Shown one piece after another: positions 1-10,600 of a DNA stretch of 64,000 bases. The notes under the pieces were generated by a model, which did not search any database, was not told where the DNA came from, and saw only the letters and a list, made by a program, of their open reading frames with translations. A program made the position numbers and the translations under genes. Origin of the DNA: Methanobrevibacter millerae (GTDB lineage: Archaea > Methanobacteriota > Methanobacteria > Methanobacteriales > Methanobacteriaceae); assembly GCA_015063005.1 (NCBI GenBank), contig SUTF01000001.1, forward strand, positions 239,000-302,999. Reading direction: 5' to 3'. Position 1 is the first letter of the stretch, and every line of letters begins with the position of its first letter.

Positions 1-638
1 GCAATTTCACAGGCAAGCAATATCCATGTTCTGTAGAAGAGTTAATTTCCGAGCATATTTTAAAAGCTACAAATGGGTATGAAGCTAAGTTCCATGGTGC
101 CGGAAGAGAAGACATCGATGTATTGATGTTGGGTTCAGGCAGGCCTTTTGTTTTGGAGATTAAGGAACCTAAAATTAGAAAAATTGATTTGAATAAACTG
201 GAAACTGAAATCAATGAAATCAATCAGGGTAAAACCCAATACCATAATCTAAAATTCACTCATAGGAATAGGAAAGCCGAAATTAAAGTATCCTCTCCTG
301 ATGCATATAAGGTTTATAATGCATTGGTTGAATGTGATGAGGCTTATGATGTTGAAAAATTATCTGAGTTGTCTCAATTGGGTGAAATTCATCAGCAAAC
401 TCCAATAAGGGTTTCCCACAGACGTGCAGATAAGGTTCGCATTAAGCATGTTTTGGATTTGTCCTGTGAAGTAATTGATGAAACTCATTTTGAAATGACA
501 ATTAAGACTGAAGGCGGATTATATATTAAAGAATTAATTTCAGGTGATGAAGGAAGATCACAGCCTAACGTAGCTGATAAGTTGGGCGTTAAGGCAATCT
601 GCAAACAATTGGATGTAATTGAAGTAAGTGAAAAATAA
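1..638 (+). CDS. pus10: tRNA pseudouridine(54/55) synthase Pus10, C-terminal part (5' end outside window)
   Basis: The reading frame is already open at the left edge, so the start and the N-terminal (THUMP-type) half lie outside; about 211 residues are visible. The archaeal Pus10 signature GREDIDVLMLGSGRPFVLEI spans about 105-168, and its Asp (GREDID) is the expected catalytic aspartate. The C-terminal segment GGLYIKELISGDEGR is also typical. The family isomerises U54/U55 in the T-loop of tRNA, replacing the bacterial TruB route. The internal ATG at 126 is not a credible start because the conserved GRED motif would be lost. The stop lies 9 bp before moaC, so the two may be cotranscribed. Confidence 0.93.
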   Translation, partial: NFTGKQYPCSVEELISEHILKATNGYEAKFHGAGREDIDVLMLGSGRPFVLEIKEPKIRKIDLNKLETEINEINQGKTQYHNLKFTHRNRKAEIKVSSPDAYKVYNALVECDEAYDVEKLSELSQLGEIHQQTPIRVSHRRADKVRIKHVLDLSCEVIDETHFEMTIKTEGGLYIKELISGDEGRSQPNVADKLGVKAICKQLDVIEVSEK

Positions 639-647
639 GGCGATAAT

Positions 648-1115
648 ATGGGTGAAGAATTTACACATTTAACAGACAGTGGAGTACATATGGTTGAAGT
701 CGGAGCAAAGCCGGATCAAAAAAGAAGAGCTGTAGCTTCCGGTAAAATATTTCTTGATGAAAATACAATTAAAATGATTCAGGATGAAGAAATCAAGAAA
801 GGAAATGTTTTAACAACAGCTCAAATCGCTGGAATTCAGGCTGTTAAAAATACTTCATCAATAATTCCGTTATGTCATCCATTAAGCTTAACTGGAATTG
901 AGATAGATTTTGACGTTAATCCAACATTTATCACATGTAAGTGTGCTGTTAATACTTTAGGCAAAACTGGAGTTGAAATGGAAGCTATCACTGGTGTTAG
1001 TGTTGGACTTTTAACGATATGGGATATGGTTAAGGCTGTTGAAAAGGATGAGGATGGCCAGTATCCTGATACTAGAATTAGTGAAATTAAGGTAATTAAA
1101 AAAGAAAAAATTTAA
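648..1115 (+). CDS. moaC: cyclic pyranopterin monophosphate synthase MoaC
   Basis: A 155-residue protein, normal length for MoaC, which converts the 3',8-cyclo-GTP product made by MoaA into cyclic pyranopterin monophosphate, the first stable intermediate of molybdopterin/tungstopterin. Visible signatures are [12 protein letters not shown] around residue 74, KTGVEMEA around 108 and the active-site stretch [11 protein letters not shown] near 126-136 containing the conserved Asp and Lys. An SD-like GGCGAT precedes the ATG. Its partner moaA lies 57 kb away in this window (58185-59117). The product feeds the Fdh and Fwd enzymes also encoded here. Confidence 0.95.
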   Translation: MGEEFTHLTDSGVHMVEVGAKPDQKRRAVASGKIFLDENTIKMIQDEEIKKGNVLTTAQIAGIQAVKNTSSIIPLCHPLSLTGIEIDFDVNPTFITCKCAVNTLGKTGVEMEAITGVSVGLLTIWDMVKAVEKDEDGQYPDTRISEIKVIKKEKI

Positions 1116-1211
1116 TTTTTCTATAAAATTGAATTTTCAATAAACATTATATACTATGAAAAAAATATTTAATATCAGTTATTTTTATTAATTAATTGAA
1201 AAGGAGATATT

Positions 1212-1373
1212 ATGGCAAAAAAAGATAATAAGATTAGTATGCCTCAAACCGGTGCTGGTTTAGTAAGGTACTTTGATGAAGAAAGTGTTGGTCCAAAACT
1301 TTCTCCTGAACATGTTGTAGTTTTAACAGTTATTTTAGCTATATTTTGTTTTGTTTTAAGATATTCAGCTTAA
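1212..1373 (+). CDS. secG: preprotein translocase subunit Sec61-beta (SecG homologue)
   Basis: A 53-residue ORF, preceded by a strong SD (AAGGAGAT, spacing about 4). It has the archaeal Sec61-beta pattern: a charged, polar N-terminus (MAKKDNKISMPQTGAGLVRY), the block PKLSPEHVVVLT, and one C-terminal membrane helix (about residues 33-50). It is the small tail-anchored subunit of the SecYEG/Sec61 channel through which the adhesin-like proteins in this window would be exported. It stands alone between moaC and hisF with AT-rich gaps on both sides, so it probably has its own promoter. Confidence 0.9.
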   Translation: MAKKDNKISMPQTGAGLVRYFDEESVGPKLSPEHVVVLTVILAIFCFVLRYSA

Positions 1374-1421
1374 TTTTATTGTTTTTTAAAAACAATAACT
1401 ACTTTTTTTCTATTTGATACT

Positions 1422-2246
1422 ATGTTAACTAAAAGAATTATTCCCTGTTTAGATTGTGATTTACAGGTTCCTGAAGGACGTGTTGTAAAGGGAGTTGAAT
1501 TTAAGGAAATCAAATATGCAGGTAATCCTGTAGAGCTTGCAACCCGTTATTATGAGGAAGGGGCTGATGAAGTTGTAGTGCTTGATATCACTGCTTCTCA
1601 TGAAAGACGCGCAACAATGGCAGATGTCATTGACAGGTTAACAGAAAATGTATTCATGCCAATTTGCGTTGGCGGAGGAATAAGAAAGGTTGATGATTAT
1701 ATCAAAATGCTAAAAGCCGGAGCAGATAAATGTTCAACTAACACTGCAGCGATTAAAAATCCAGAATTATTGACTGAAGCTTCAAAGGTTGTTGGATCAC
1801 AGGCTGTAGTAATAGGTATTGATGCAAAAAGAAGATATGTTGACCATCCTGATGATGCAAAGGACAAGATTGTAATAGAAACCGATAAGGGTTATTGCTG
1901 GTTTGATTGCAGCATTTACGGTGGAAGAGAATTCACAGGTATGGATGCAATAGCATGGGCTTGCGAATGTCAGGATCGTGGTGCTGGTGAAATCCTTTTA
2001 ACAAGTATGGATGGGGATGGAACTCAGGCAGGATATGATATTGAGCTTAATAAGGCAATTAATGATGCTGTAGATATTCCTGTTATTGCCAGCGGTGGAG
2101 TTGGTGAACCAAAGGATATTTTAGATGTCTTTGAAAAGACTGATGTTAGTGCAGCTTTGGCAGCCAGTATTTTTCACTTTAATCAATACTCAATCGGTGA
2201 AGTCAAACAATACTTAAAAGAAAATAATGTGGCTGTTAGATTATGA
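1422..2246 (+). CDS. hisF: imidazole glycerol phosphate synthase subunit HisF
   Basis: A 274-residue (beta/alpha)8 cyclase subunit that makes imidazole glycerol phosphate and AICAR from PRFAR and HisH-supplied ammonia. The N-terminus [13 protein letters not shown] contains the first catalytic Asp and VVIGIDAKR the second; phosphate-binding glycine segments CVGGGIRK and [10 protein letters not shown] are present. Compared with bacterial HisF there is a short insertion after the first strand ([12 protein letters not shown]). hisH is not in the window. The stop overlaps the start of the next gene by four bases (ATGA), so the two are translationally coupled. Confidence 0.95.
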   Translation: MLTKRIIPCLDCDLQVPEGRVVKGVEFKEIKYAGNPVELATRYYEEGADEVVVLDITASHERRATMADVIDRLTENVFMPICVGGGIRKVDDYIKMLKAGADKCSTNTAAIKNPELLTEASKVVGSQAVVIGIDAKRRYVDHPDDAKDKIVIETDKGYCWFDCSIYGGREFTGMDAIAWACECQDRGAGEILLTSMDGDGTQAGYDIELNKAINDAVDIPVIASGGVGEPKDILDVFEKTDVSAALAASIFHFNQYSIGEVKQYLKENNVAVRL

Positions 2247-3145
2247 TTATTGAATCTCCTATCGATTTAAAATTAACACAGATTTCTGGTCAGACTTCAC
2301 AGCCTCCATGGAAAAATATTGATGGTTCTTATAGTGATTTGGTCTGTATTGATGGTGAACCTTCTATTTTTAATGTAAAACAGTCCGGTGAAAATATTGA
2401 TTTTACTTACACTGGAAATGTATCTGATAAGACTGCCATTGAAAATGTAAAAAAAATTTATGATTTAGACTTTGATTTGGCTAAGTTTTACAAGTATCTG
2501 GATAGTTATGATGAGCTTAAGGATATGTCTAAATTTTGCAACGGGTTAAGACTGTTTCAAGCTAAAGATCCATTTGAATGTATAATATCATCAATTTGTT
2601 CGGCCAATAATTCCATTAAACGATGGACAAAGTCCATTGACGATATGAAATTAAAATGGGGTCGAAATTTTAATAATTATTATTCTTTTCCTAATCCTAA
2701 TAATTTTAAGGAATTATTTTTGGATGATGAAGAAGAACTTTTAAAAAGTGGTGCAAATGAAAATAATAATTTAAAATCCTGTGGTGTTGGTTATAGGGCA
2801 CCATATATGAGAAAGGCAAGTGAAATTTTTACACTTGAAATAGACCTTTCGGATATTTCAAAAATGTCTTATGATGAGGCTTTTGAAACTGTTTTAAAAG
2901 TTCCGGGTGTTGGTCCAAAAGTTGCTGATTGTATTTTATTATATGGATTTGGTTTTAGACAAGCTTTTCCAAGTGATGTATGGATAAAGCGTATTGTGTC
3001 ATATTTATATTTTGATGGAAAAGACATTAAGGTTGAAAAAGTTCGGGAATTTGGAATGGATGAATTCGGTGACTATGCTGGATATGTTCAATTGTACATG
3101 TTCCATTATGCCCGTAAGTCTGGACTAATGGAAAGATTAAAATAA
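2243..3145 (+). CDS. ogg: 8-oxoguanine DNA glycosylase/AP lyase, OGG1-type (HhH-GPD)
   Basis: A 300-residue HhH-GPD glycosylase. The helix-hairpin-helix reads [14 protein letters not shown] (about residues 226-239), with the Lys in the position of the OGG1 catalytic lysine. It is followed by [11 protein letters not shown] with the conserved Asp. The N-terminal half (about 1-100) matches the OGG N-domain pattern of archaeal/eukaryotic enzymes rather than short bacterial MutM. The family excises oxidised guanine and can nick the AP site. It overlaps hisF by 4 bp; no functional link to histidine synthesis is evident, so this is probably transcriptional economy. An AlkA-like substrate range cannot be excluded. 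Confidence 0.85.
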   Translation: MIIESPIDLKLTQISGQTSQPPWKNIDGSYSDLVCIDGEPSIFNVKQSGENIDFTYTGNVSDKTAIENVKKIYDLDFDLAKFYKYLDSYDELKDMSKFCNGLRLFQAKDPFECIISSICSANNSIKRWTKSIDDMKLKWGRNFNNYYSFPNPNNFKELFLDDEEELLKSGANENNNLKSCGVGYRAPYMRKASEIFTLEIDLSDISKMSYDEAFETVLKVPGVGPKVADCILLYGFGFRQAFPSDVWIKRIVSYLYFDGKDIKVEKVREFGMDEFGDYAGYVQLYMFHYARKSGLMERLK

Positions 3146-3168
3146 TTTTATATTTATAAAGTTATTCA

Positions 3169-4533
3169 ATGGAAAAGAAAAATTTAATTCTTTTGATTTG
3201 TACAGTATTGTCATTTTTTACAGTTTTTGCAGTTAATGCAGTTATGGTTGTTATTCCAACTATTGCTAGTGAATTTCATATGAGCAATATTGTACAAAAT
3301 TGGATTACAATTATTTTCCTGCTTGTTGTGGCTGTAATGTCGGTTCCGGCAGGTCAAATTTCAGGCAAATATGGCCTTAAAAAAGTCACAATATTAAGTA
3401 TTATTCTTTTTATTATAATTTCAATAATCAATGTATTGGTAACATCACAGGAACAGTTTTTAGCCTGCCGTTTTGTACTTGGAATTTCATTATCATTAAT
3501 TAATGTTACTTCTATGGCTATGGTTGTATCCGCATTTAAACCCGAAGAAAGGGGAAAGGCACTAGGAATAAATATAACTGGTGTTTATGTAGGATTATCA
3601 TTATCCCCAGTTCTTGGAGGAATCTTAAACTATCAATTGGGTTGGAGATCAGTAGTTCTATTTGGAGTACCATTTTTATTTTTAATATTGGCCATACTTT
3701 TAACTAAGATTGATGAGGAATGGATTACTTTTGAAAATGTTCCTCTTGATATAAAGGGATCTATTTCCTATGGTGTCGGGATGGTTTTATTCATGTATGG
3801 TTTTACAATATTGAATGAGCCATTAGGAATAATTTTAACAATTTTAGGCATAATTATTTTAATTGTATTTTGTTTAATAGAATTAAAACAGGATTATCCC
3901 GTATTTGATATAAGATTTTTCAAAAATCGAAAGTTTCTATCATCAAATTTCGCATCTTTATGTGCTTATTTGGCTACATTTGCTGTAACAACAATTTTAA
4001 ATTATCATTTACAATACATTAAAGGGTTTGATTCTCAAACTGCAGGAATAATTCTACTTATTGCACCTTTATGTCAGGTAGTGCTTGCACCTATTGCGGG
4101 AAGATTATCTGATAGGTATGTGCCACAAATTTTGGCAGCTATTGGAATGGCACTTGGGACAATATCCTTATTTTTATTCTCCTTTTTGGATAGCCAATCT
4201 TCTCTTGAATTTTTAATAATCTCTATGATAATATATGGTGTTGGTTTTGGTTTGTTTTCCCCGCCTAATACAAATGTTATAATGGGTTCTGTTCCTCCGA
4301 AAGATACATCAATTGCTTCAGCTGCAGTAGCAACAATGCGTACTGTAGGACAAGCAATGAGTATGGGAATATTAACATTAGTTTTTGCTTTTATAATGGG
4401 AAATGTTCCTATAATCGAACAGTATTATCCCTTATTAATAAGTAGTTGCCAAATAACCTGTTTAATTTGTGTGATTTTATGTATTGCATCAGTTTTCGCA
4501 TCCTTTGTTGGAATCAAATCTACTATTAATTAA
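3169..4533 (+). CDS. MFS drug:H+ antiporter, DHA2 (14-TM) type
   Basis: A 454-residue hydrophobic protein with about 14 predicted membrane helices. Motif A-like sequence GQISGKYGLKKVT lies in the loop after helix 2, and the antiporter motif C region reads LSPVLGGILNYQLGWR. The second motif A-like loop APIAGRLSDRY is in the C-terminal half. These fit EmrB/QacA-type exporters in the cytoplasmic membrane. The gene begins 24 bp after ogg on the same strand. The substrate is unknown. Confidence 0.82.
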   Translation: MEKKNLILLICTVLSFFTVFAVNAVMVVIPTIASEFHMSNIVQNWITIIFLLVVAVMSVPAGQISGKYGLKKVTILSIILFIIISIINVLVTSQEQFLACRFVLGISLSLINVTSMAMVVSAFKPEERGKALGINITGVYVGLSLSPVLGGILNYQLGWRSVVLFGVPFLFLILAILLTKIDEEWITFENVPLDIKGSISYGVGMVLFMYGFTILNEPLGIILTILGIIILIVFCLIELKQDYPVFDIRFFKNRKFLSSNFASLCAYLATFAVTTILNYHLQYIKGFDSQTAGIILLIAPLCQVVLAPIAGRLSDRYVPQILAAIGMALGTISLFLFSFLDSQSSLEFLIISMIIYGVGFGLFSPPNTNVIMGSVPPKDTSIASAAVATMRTVGQAMSMGILTLVFAFIMGNVPIIEQYYPLLISSCQITCLICVILCIASVFASFVGIKSTIN

Positions 4534-4661
4534 AAATTCTTTTTTTTTATTATTCTGAACAAATGGGAATGATATGCTAATTATCTAATAAAATATTTAT
4601 AATTATTGTTATAAACCCTTATATGTATGAAAAAATTTTTTATAATATTGGAGGTTAATTG

Positions 4662-7610
4662 ATGAAAATAAAACATGTTTTTATTGTGTTGTTAGTAGTG
4701 TCATTATTATGCTCCATGACCTGTGTGTCAGCTTTTGATGATGAAAATAACACTTTAAATCATGATGAAATTAGTGTCAATATCGCTGATGATATAGATA
4801 AGTTGGAAAAATCTAATAATAATGGAAAAACATTAGATGAACTTGAAAATATAATTCAGAATGCAAATCCTGGAGATATTGTTATTTTAAATATGGATTA
4901 TTATTGTTCTCAGACTAATGAAACTGAAGGAATATATATTTTCGATAATGTGACTATAGATGGACAAGGACATTTCTTTGATGGAAATGGATCCAACATG
5001 TCTAATTTGTTTATTGCATATGGGGATAATATTGTTTTGAAAAATATTAATTTTATTAATTGGAATTTAGATGATGATGATGGTATAATTTTGTGGGGTG
5101 GTGATAATGGTACGATTCAAAATTGTACTTTCAAAAACAATTATGCTTTTGATGGTGAACTAATTGATTGGATTGGTAACACTGGTCGTTTGTATGATTC
5201 TCATTTTTTAGATAATAATGCGAATTTTGGAAGTACCATTTATTGGAAAGCTAATCATGGAATTATATCAAACTGTTATTTCTCAAATAATTCTGCTGAA
5301 GAAGGTGGTGCAATCATTTGGGTAGGAAAAGAAGGTTTGATTGAAAATACATATTTCAATAATAATTCTGCTGATAAAGGTGGTGCAATTTATTGGGATG
5401 GACTTTTTGGTACATTAATCAATAATACATTTATTAATAATCATGCTGATGATGGCGGTGCTATATTTTGTGATGTGAGTGGTTTAAATCTATCTGGCTG
5501 TACATTTAATAATAATAGTGCATCAGATTATGCAGGGTCTATTTATTTTGCTGGAGGAAATGCTGAAATACATGATTCTAAATTCATAAATAATACTGCA
5601 AAAAATGGTGGTGCCTTATTCATTGATAATTATATTATTTTGAATGTATTCAATTCATCTTTTGTAAATAATATGGGCGATTTTGGTGGTGCACTTTTGG
5701 TTGATGGAGAATTATATCTCCATGGTTCTGCTTTTTCAAATAATACTGCAAAGAAAATAGGTGGCGCTATTTACGATGAATTTTATGCATCTATTGTAAA
5801 TTCAACATTCATTAATAATAATGCTGAAAAGGGTGGTGCCATATCCATTGAAGACGGGAAGATTATTAATTCTTCATTTTCTAAAAATGGTGCTAAAATA
5901 AGTGGTGGAGCATTGTATGTTGGTGAAAAGTTAGATATTATGAATTCTACATTTGAAAAAAATAATGCTGCTGATGGAAGCAACACCATCGCATGTTATA
6001 ATAATGATACTGTTTCTTTGGATAATTTGACTACCTGTGATGATTTTTATATTCAAAATTTGGTAGATGTATATATTAATGTTTCAGACATTGATTATGG
6101 GAATGATTTAAACATTTTTATGTATGTATTTGCAGAGAATAAAACCTTTGATGACCATTTTATTAATATTACAATAAATAATAAAAATTATACTGCAAAA
6201 ATCTTCCAAAATATTGCAAAATTAACTATTCCTAATTTAGACATAGGTAACTATTCAGGTTATGTGATTTTTAATGATTATCCGGAGTATGGTGGGGGAG
6301 ATTCATTCGAATTTAAAGTTAATAAAATAAATACTTTCATGTTTACAGATTATTCACCAACTGTAGGTGTTAACTCTTTTATTTTATCCGCTGATATCTA
6401 TCCTTCAAATGTTACAGGTAAAGTCACTTTTGATGTAAACGGTACATATTATAACACTACTGTTAAAGATGGCATTGCAAAAGTATCAATTAGTAATCTA
6501 AGTTCTGGTAATTATTTAATTCATGTGAAATATTATGGAGATTCCATTCATAACTCTTCAGATAGTACTATCGTGCTTATGGTTAATGACTATTATCCTG
6601 TAATAACAGCCCCTGATGTGGAAAAGTATTATAAAGGATCAGAACGCTTTGTTATTTCTTTAACTGATAATAAAGCTTCACCTATTACCAATGCAAGTGT
6701 TAAAATTAATATTAATGGTGTTGATTATACAAGAGTCACTAACAATAATGGTTCTGCTTCAATTCAATTGGGATTACCTTGTGGTGATTATGCTGTAACC
6801 ACAGAATTCAATTCCTCTGAAGTCTATTCAACAGTTAAAATTAAAAGCACAGTTGAGGGGTCTGATATTACAAAAATATTTCGCAATGGGACCCAATATT
6901 ATGCTAAATTTATGGATTCAACCGGTAAAATTTTATCTAATGTTCCAGTAACTTTCAATATCAATGGTGTAATTTATACTCGTTACACAAATGCTTCAGG
7001 TGTTGCTCGTATGAATATTAACTTAAATGCCGGAGTTTACATTATCACAGCAACCAATCCTATCACTAACCAAATGTATTCTAACAATATCACTGTTTTA
7101 TCCCCTATTGTTGAAAATTATGATTTGGTTAAATATTATAGAAATGATTCGCAGTATGTTATTAAACTTTTAGATGACTGGGGTAAGCCTGTTGGTGAAA
7201 ATGTAAATGTAACTTTCAATATTAACGGAGTATTCTATACTCGCCATACTAATGCTTCCGGTCATGTTAAGTTAAATATAAATCTTGGACCTGGAGACTA
7301 TATTATTACAGCAGAATACAATGAATTTAAAGCTTCTAACAATATTAAAGTGTTACCTACATTAGAGGCTAAAGATTTATCAATGAAGTATCATGATGGA
7401 TCCAAGTTTGAAGTTAAGGTATTAGATGGCATTGGCAGTCCATTAACTAATGCCAGTGTCGAATTCAATGTTAATGGTGTATTTTATACTCGTATTAGTG
7501 ATAGTAATGGTATTGCTCGTTTAAATATTAATCTAATGGCTGGTGAATACATTATCACTTCTAGTTATAACACATTAAATGTTTCAAATAAAATTACTAT
7601 TTCAAGTTAA
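4662..7610 (+). CDS. adhesin-like surface protein (beta-helix plus Ig-like modules)
   Basis: The start is ATG 4662, seven bases after GGAGG; the upstream in-frame TTG at 4659 is too close to the SD. The 982-residue product has a signal peptide (hydrophobic core, cleavage near CVSA at about 24), then a parallel beta-helix (about 60-455) built from about 22-residue turns with the signature NNxAxxGGAI, as in Chlamydia Pmp-like repeats. Six Ig-like domains follow; the last four are about 83-residue repeats carrying FNINGVxYTR and LNINLxAGxYIITA. No C-terminal membrane anchor or pseudomurein-binding repeat is visible, so attachment is unexplained. The start-proximal gap suggests an independent promoter; the next adhesin begins 60 bp downstream. 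Confidence 0.88.
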   Translation: MKIKHVFIVLLVVSLLCSMTCVSAFDDENNTLNHDEISVNIADDIDKLEKSNNNGKTLDELENIIQNANPGDIVILNMDYYCSQTNETEGIYIFDNVTIDGQGHFFDGNGSNMSNLFIAYGDNIVLKNINFINWNLDDDDGIILWGGDNGTIQNCTFKNNYAFDGELIDWIGNTGRLYDSHFLDNNANFGSTIYWKANHGIISNCYFSNNSAEEGGAIIWVGKEGLIENTYFNNNSADKGGAIYWDGLFGTLINNTFINNHADDGGAIFCDVSGLNLSGCTFNNNSASDYAGSIYFAGGNAEIHDSKFINNTAKNGGALFIDNYIILNVFNSSFVNNMGDFGGALLVDGELYLHGSAFSNNTAKKIGGAIYDEFYASIVNSTFINNNAEKGGAISIEDGKIINSSFSKNGAKISGGALYVGEKLDIMNSTFEKNNAADGSNTIACYNNDTVSLDNLTTCDDFYIQNLVDVYINVSDIDYGNDLNIFMYVFAENKTFDDHFINITINNKNYTAKIFQNIAKLTIPNLDIGNYSGYVIFNDYPEYGGGDSFEFKVNKINTFMFTDYSPTVGVNSFILSADIYPSNVTGKVTFDVNGTYYNTTVKDGIAKVSISNLSSGNYLIHVKYYGDSIHNSSDSTIVLMVNDYYPVITAPDVEKYYKGSERFVISLTDNKASPITNASVKININGVDYTRVTNNNGSASIQLGLPCGDYAVTTEFNSSEVYSTVKIKSTVEGSDITKIFRNGTQYYAKFMDSTGKILSNVPVTFNINGVIYTRYTNASGVARMNINLNAGVYIITATNPITNQMYSNNITVLSPIVENYDLVKYYRNDSQYVIKLLDDWGKPVGENVNVTFNINGVFYTRHTNASGHVKLNINLGPGDYIITAEYNEFKASNNIKVLPTLEAKDLSMKYHDGSKFEVKVLDGIGSPLTNASVEFNVNGVFYTRISDSNGIARLNINLMAGEYIITSSYNTLNVSNKITISS

Positions 7611-7670
7611 GAGGTCGATTAATTAAAAATCATGATGATTATAAAATTTTTAAAATGGGATGTATAAAAA

Positions 7671-10600
7671 ATGAAAACAAAAAACATTTTAGTTGGATTA
7701 ATAATATTATTTGTTTTGTGTTCTATTTCTAGTGTCAGTGCTGCTGATTTAAATGAAACACAATCACTAGATAATAATTTTGTAGCCACCACAAATGATG
7801 ATGTCCAATTAACTTTTCAATATGATGATAATATAAGTTCGAGTTCGGATTCATTGAACGAACTTAAAAATCAAATTAATAAGGCTTCAGATGGGAGCGT
7901 TATAAATTTAAATAAGGATTATTCTGGTAGTGATGATTCAGGAATAACTATAGATAAAAGCTTAACAATCAATGGACAAGGTCATACAATTGACTGTGCT
8001 AATTTAAAAGATACTTATCTATTTAAATCAACAAGTGGAAAAATTACTTTAGAAAACTTAATAATTAAAAATAATAAAAATTCTATGTACAGTTATGGAA
8101 CCATATATATTAAGGATAATGCCCAGTATACAATCAATAACTGTACTTTCATTAGTAATACCGCTGGTGGTGGTGGAGCAATTTATAATGGTGCTAAAGA
8201 ATATCAGCTAACAATTAAAAACTCTAAATTCATAAATAATATAGCTTCAGATAATGATGGTGGAGCAATTTATTCTAGGGGCGAATTGAATATTGAAAAT
8301 TCTTATTTTGAAGGTAATGATGCTGCAATGGATGGCGGTGCGGTTTATTGTGATAAATCAATTGATGTAATCAATACAACATTTGTTTCTAACCATTTAT
8401 CTTCAAAAGTCCCCAATCATAAATCTTATGGTGGTGCAATAGGTGCCAAGGGAATTGTGTTTGTTGAAAATTCTAGATTTTCCAACAATGTTGCTGGTGA
8501 TTTAGGAGGAGCAATTTTTTCATATTCAAATGTTATAATTAAAAATTCATCTTTCAGTAAAAATTCAGCAAATGTGGGTGGTGCTGTTTATGTGGATAGT
8601 TCAACTGCAGTTATTTCAACTTCAACATTCGCAGATAATACTGCTAAATCAGGTGAAGGTGGAGCTATCTATTCATCTAAATGGACACACATTGAAAATT
8701 CAACATTCTTAAGAAATACAGCAGATGCCAAAGGAGGAGCAATTTACACCAACTATATTCAATTCGGTCAAAATGTATTTTTCATAAATAACACAGCTAA
8801 AGACCATGGTGGTGCAGTATACACGGATTACATTTCAAATAATATATGTAACATTAATTTCAATGGAAATAAGGTCACTGCTGATTTTGGTGGAGCTATT
8901 TATATAAATAAAAAATCAGGTAATGTATATTTCATCAATTCCACTTTTATAAGCAACTCTGCTACAGCAGGGGATGGTGGAGCTATTTACAGTGATAGTG
9001 GCTCAACTAATATTATATTAATTAATTCAATATTTAAAAATAATCATGCCAACGGAGGTAAGGAAAAACGTTATGGTGGAGCAATCAGATGCTGCAATAG
9101 ACTCACTGTTGATAACTGTACTTTCATAGACAATTGGGCTGAAAACTTGGGTGGTGCAATTTATACAAACACGATTGATAGCATTAAAAATTCCGTTTTC
9201 ATATCCAATCATGCTAAGGAAGGAGGTGCAATTTATGTCAACAATAAATGTTCAATGTCTATCACAAATTCATATTTCAATTCCAATAAGGCTACTGATG
9301 GACGTGGAGGAGCCATTTATACAGATTCAAAATCCACTTCATTAACTATAAATAATAATGCATTCTTGGGCAATGATGCATCTGGCCAGGGAAAAGATGT
9401 TTTCAATAGTGGATCTTACTCTTTAATCCATCAGGATTGGTGGGGTACTAATTCTCCTTCATTTAATAGTGATAAATTAATGGAATATCATACAATAGGC
9501 AGTAATGAGAGACATTCCGAGTCTGTTCCGAATAAAATCAGTATTTCTGGTGAATCAAAAGGATATGTTGGTGTTGAAACCACTATAAAAGTTACTTTTA
9601 CATCAAGCATAAATAATTATGAATTTGGTACAATTAAGTTTTCCTCTGATAAAAAAGGCACTTTCACGACTAGAAATATGGTTGGTAATTCATTGGAAAT
9701 CATATATGTTCCTAATGAAGAGGGTACTCATAAGATTACTGCCGCTGTCGATTCTCAAAGTTTAACATATGATGTTTCTGTTGGAAAAATTAGTGTTTAT
9801 GGAAAAAATATGACCAAAGTGCAGGGTGACAATAAGACTTTCACGGCTGTATTTAAAGATTCTGATGGTAATTATTTGAAAGAAGGTACTGTAATTACTT
9901 TTGAAATCAATAATGTCAAATATGAGGCTAAGATTTCCAACAATGGTGTTGCAAAGTTAACTTCTATAAGCAATTTAAAGCCAGGAATCTATACAGTAAA
10001 ATCAATTAATAATGTTACAGGTGAGTCTTTCACTAATCAACTTAAAATAGTGTCAAGAAATGAAACATACAATATAAGTGACATTTTTGCTGTCAAATTT
10101 TCATCAGGAAACTTAAAAAATGGTAGTGTAACATTTAAAGTTGGAAGCTATTCTTTTATAGCAAATATCACTGATGATATTGCATATTGTCAATTAAACG
10201 TTAAAGCGGGTGATTATACAGTCAACGTTTTACATAACAACAAGGAAGTTTATACTGTTAACATTAAAGTTCTTAATAAGTACTCTCCGACCAATGTAAT
10301 ATTGAATAAAACAAGTTATGGTTCTTTAATACCAATATATAGCAATGAAACTTTCAATAAAAATAATAATGTTATTTATAGTGTAATTGGCGAAAATACT
10401 TATCGTTATATCTTCCCAAATGAAGAATCAAGTATTATTTATAATGTGACTGTTTCAAACAATGCTGAATTTGAAAAGGTACTTAAGAAAATATCCGGCA
10501 GTGATTTCAAGGCAGATATTATTATTATCAATCTTAAAAACAATACTTATAAACTTTCCAGCGGTTTTTATAAAGACCAAGAATGGAGTTATTATATTCA

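Noticed and set aside
9027..9345. Overlapping ORFs on both strands inside the giant adhesin gene
   Set aside because: They mirror the repetitive GGAI/NNxA coding pattern, lack start signals and have no recognisable domains; the long adhesin frame explains the sequence.
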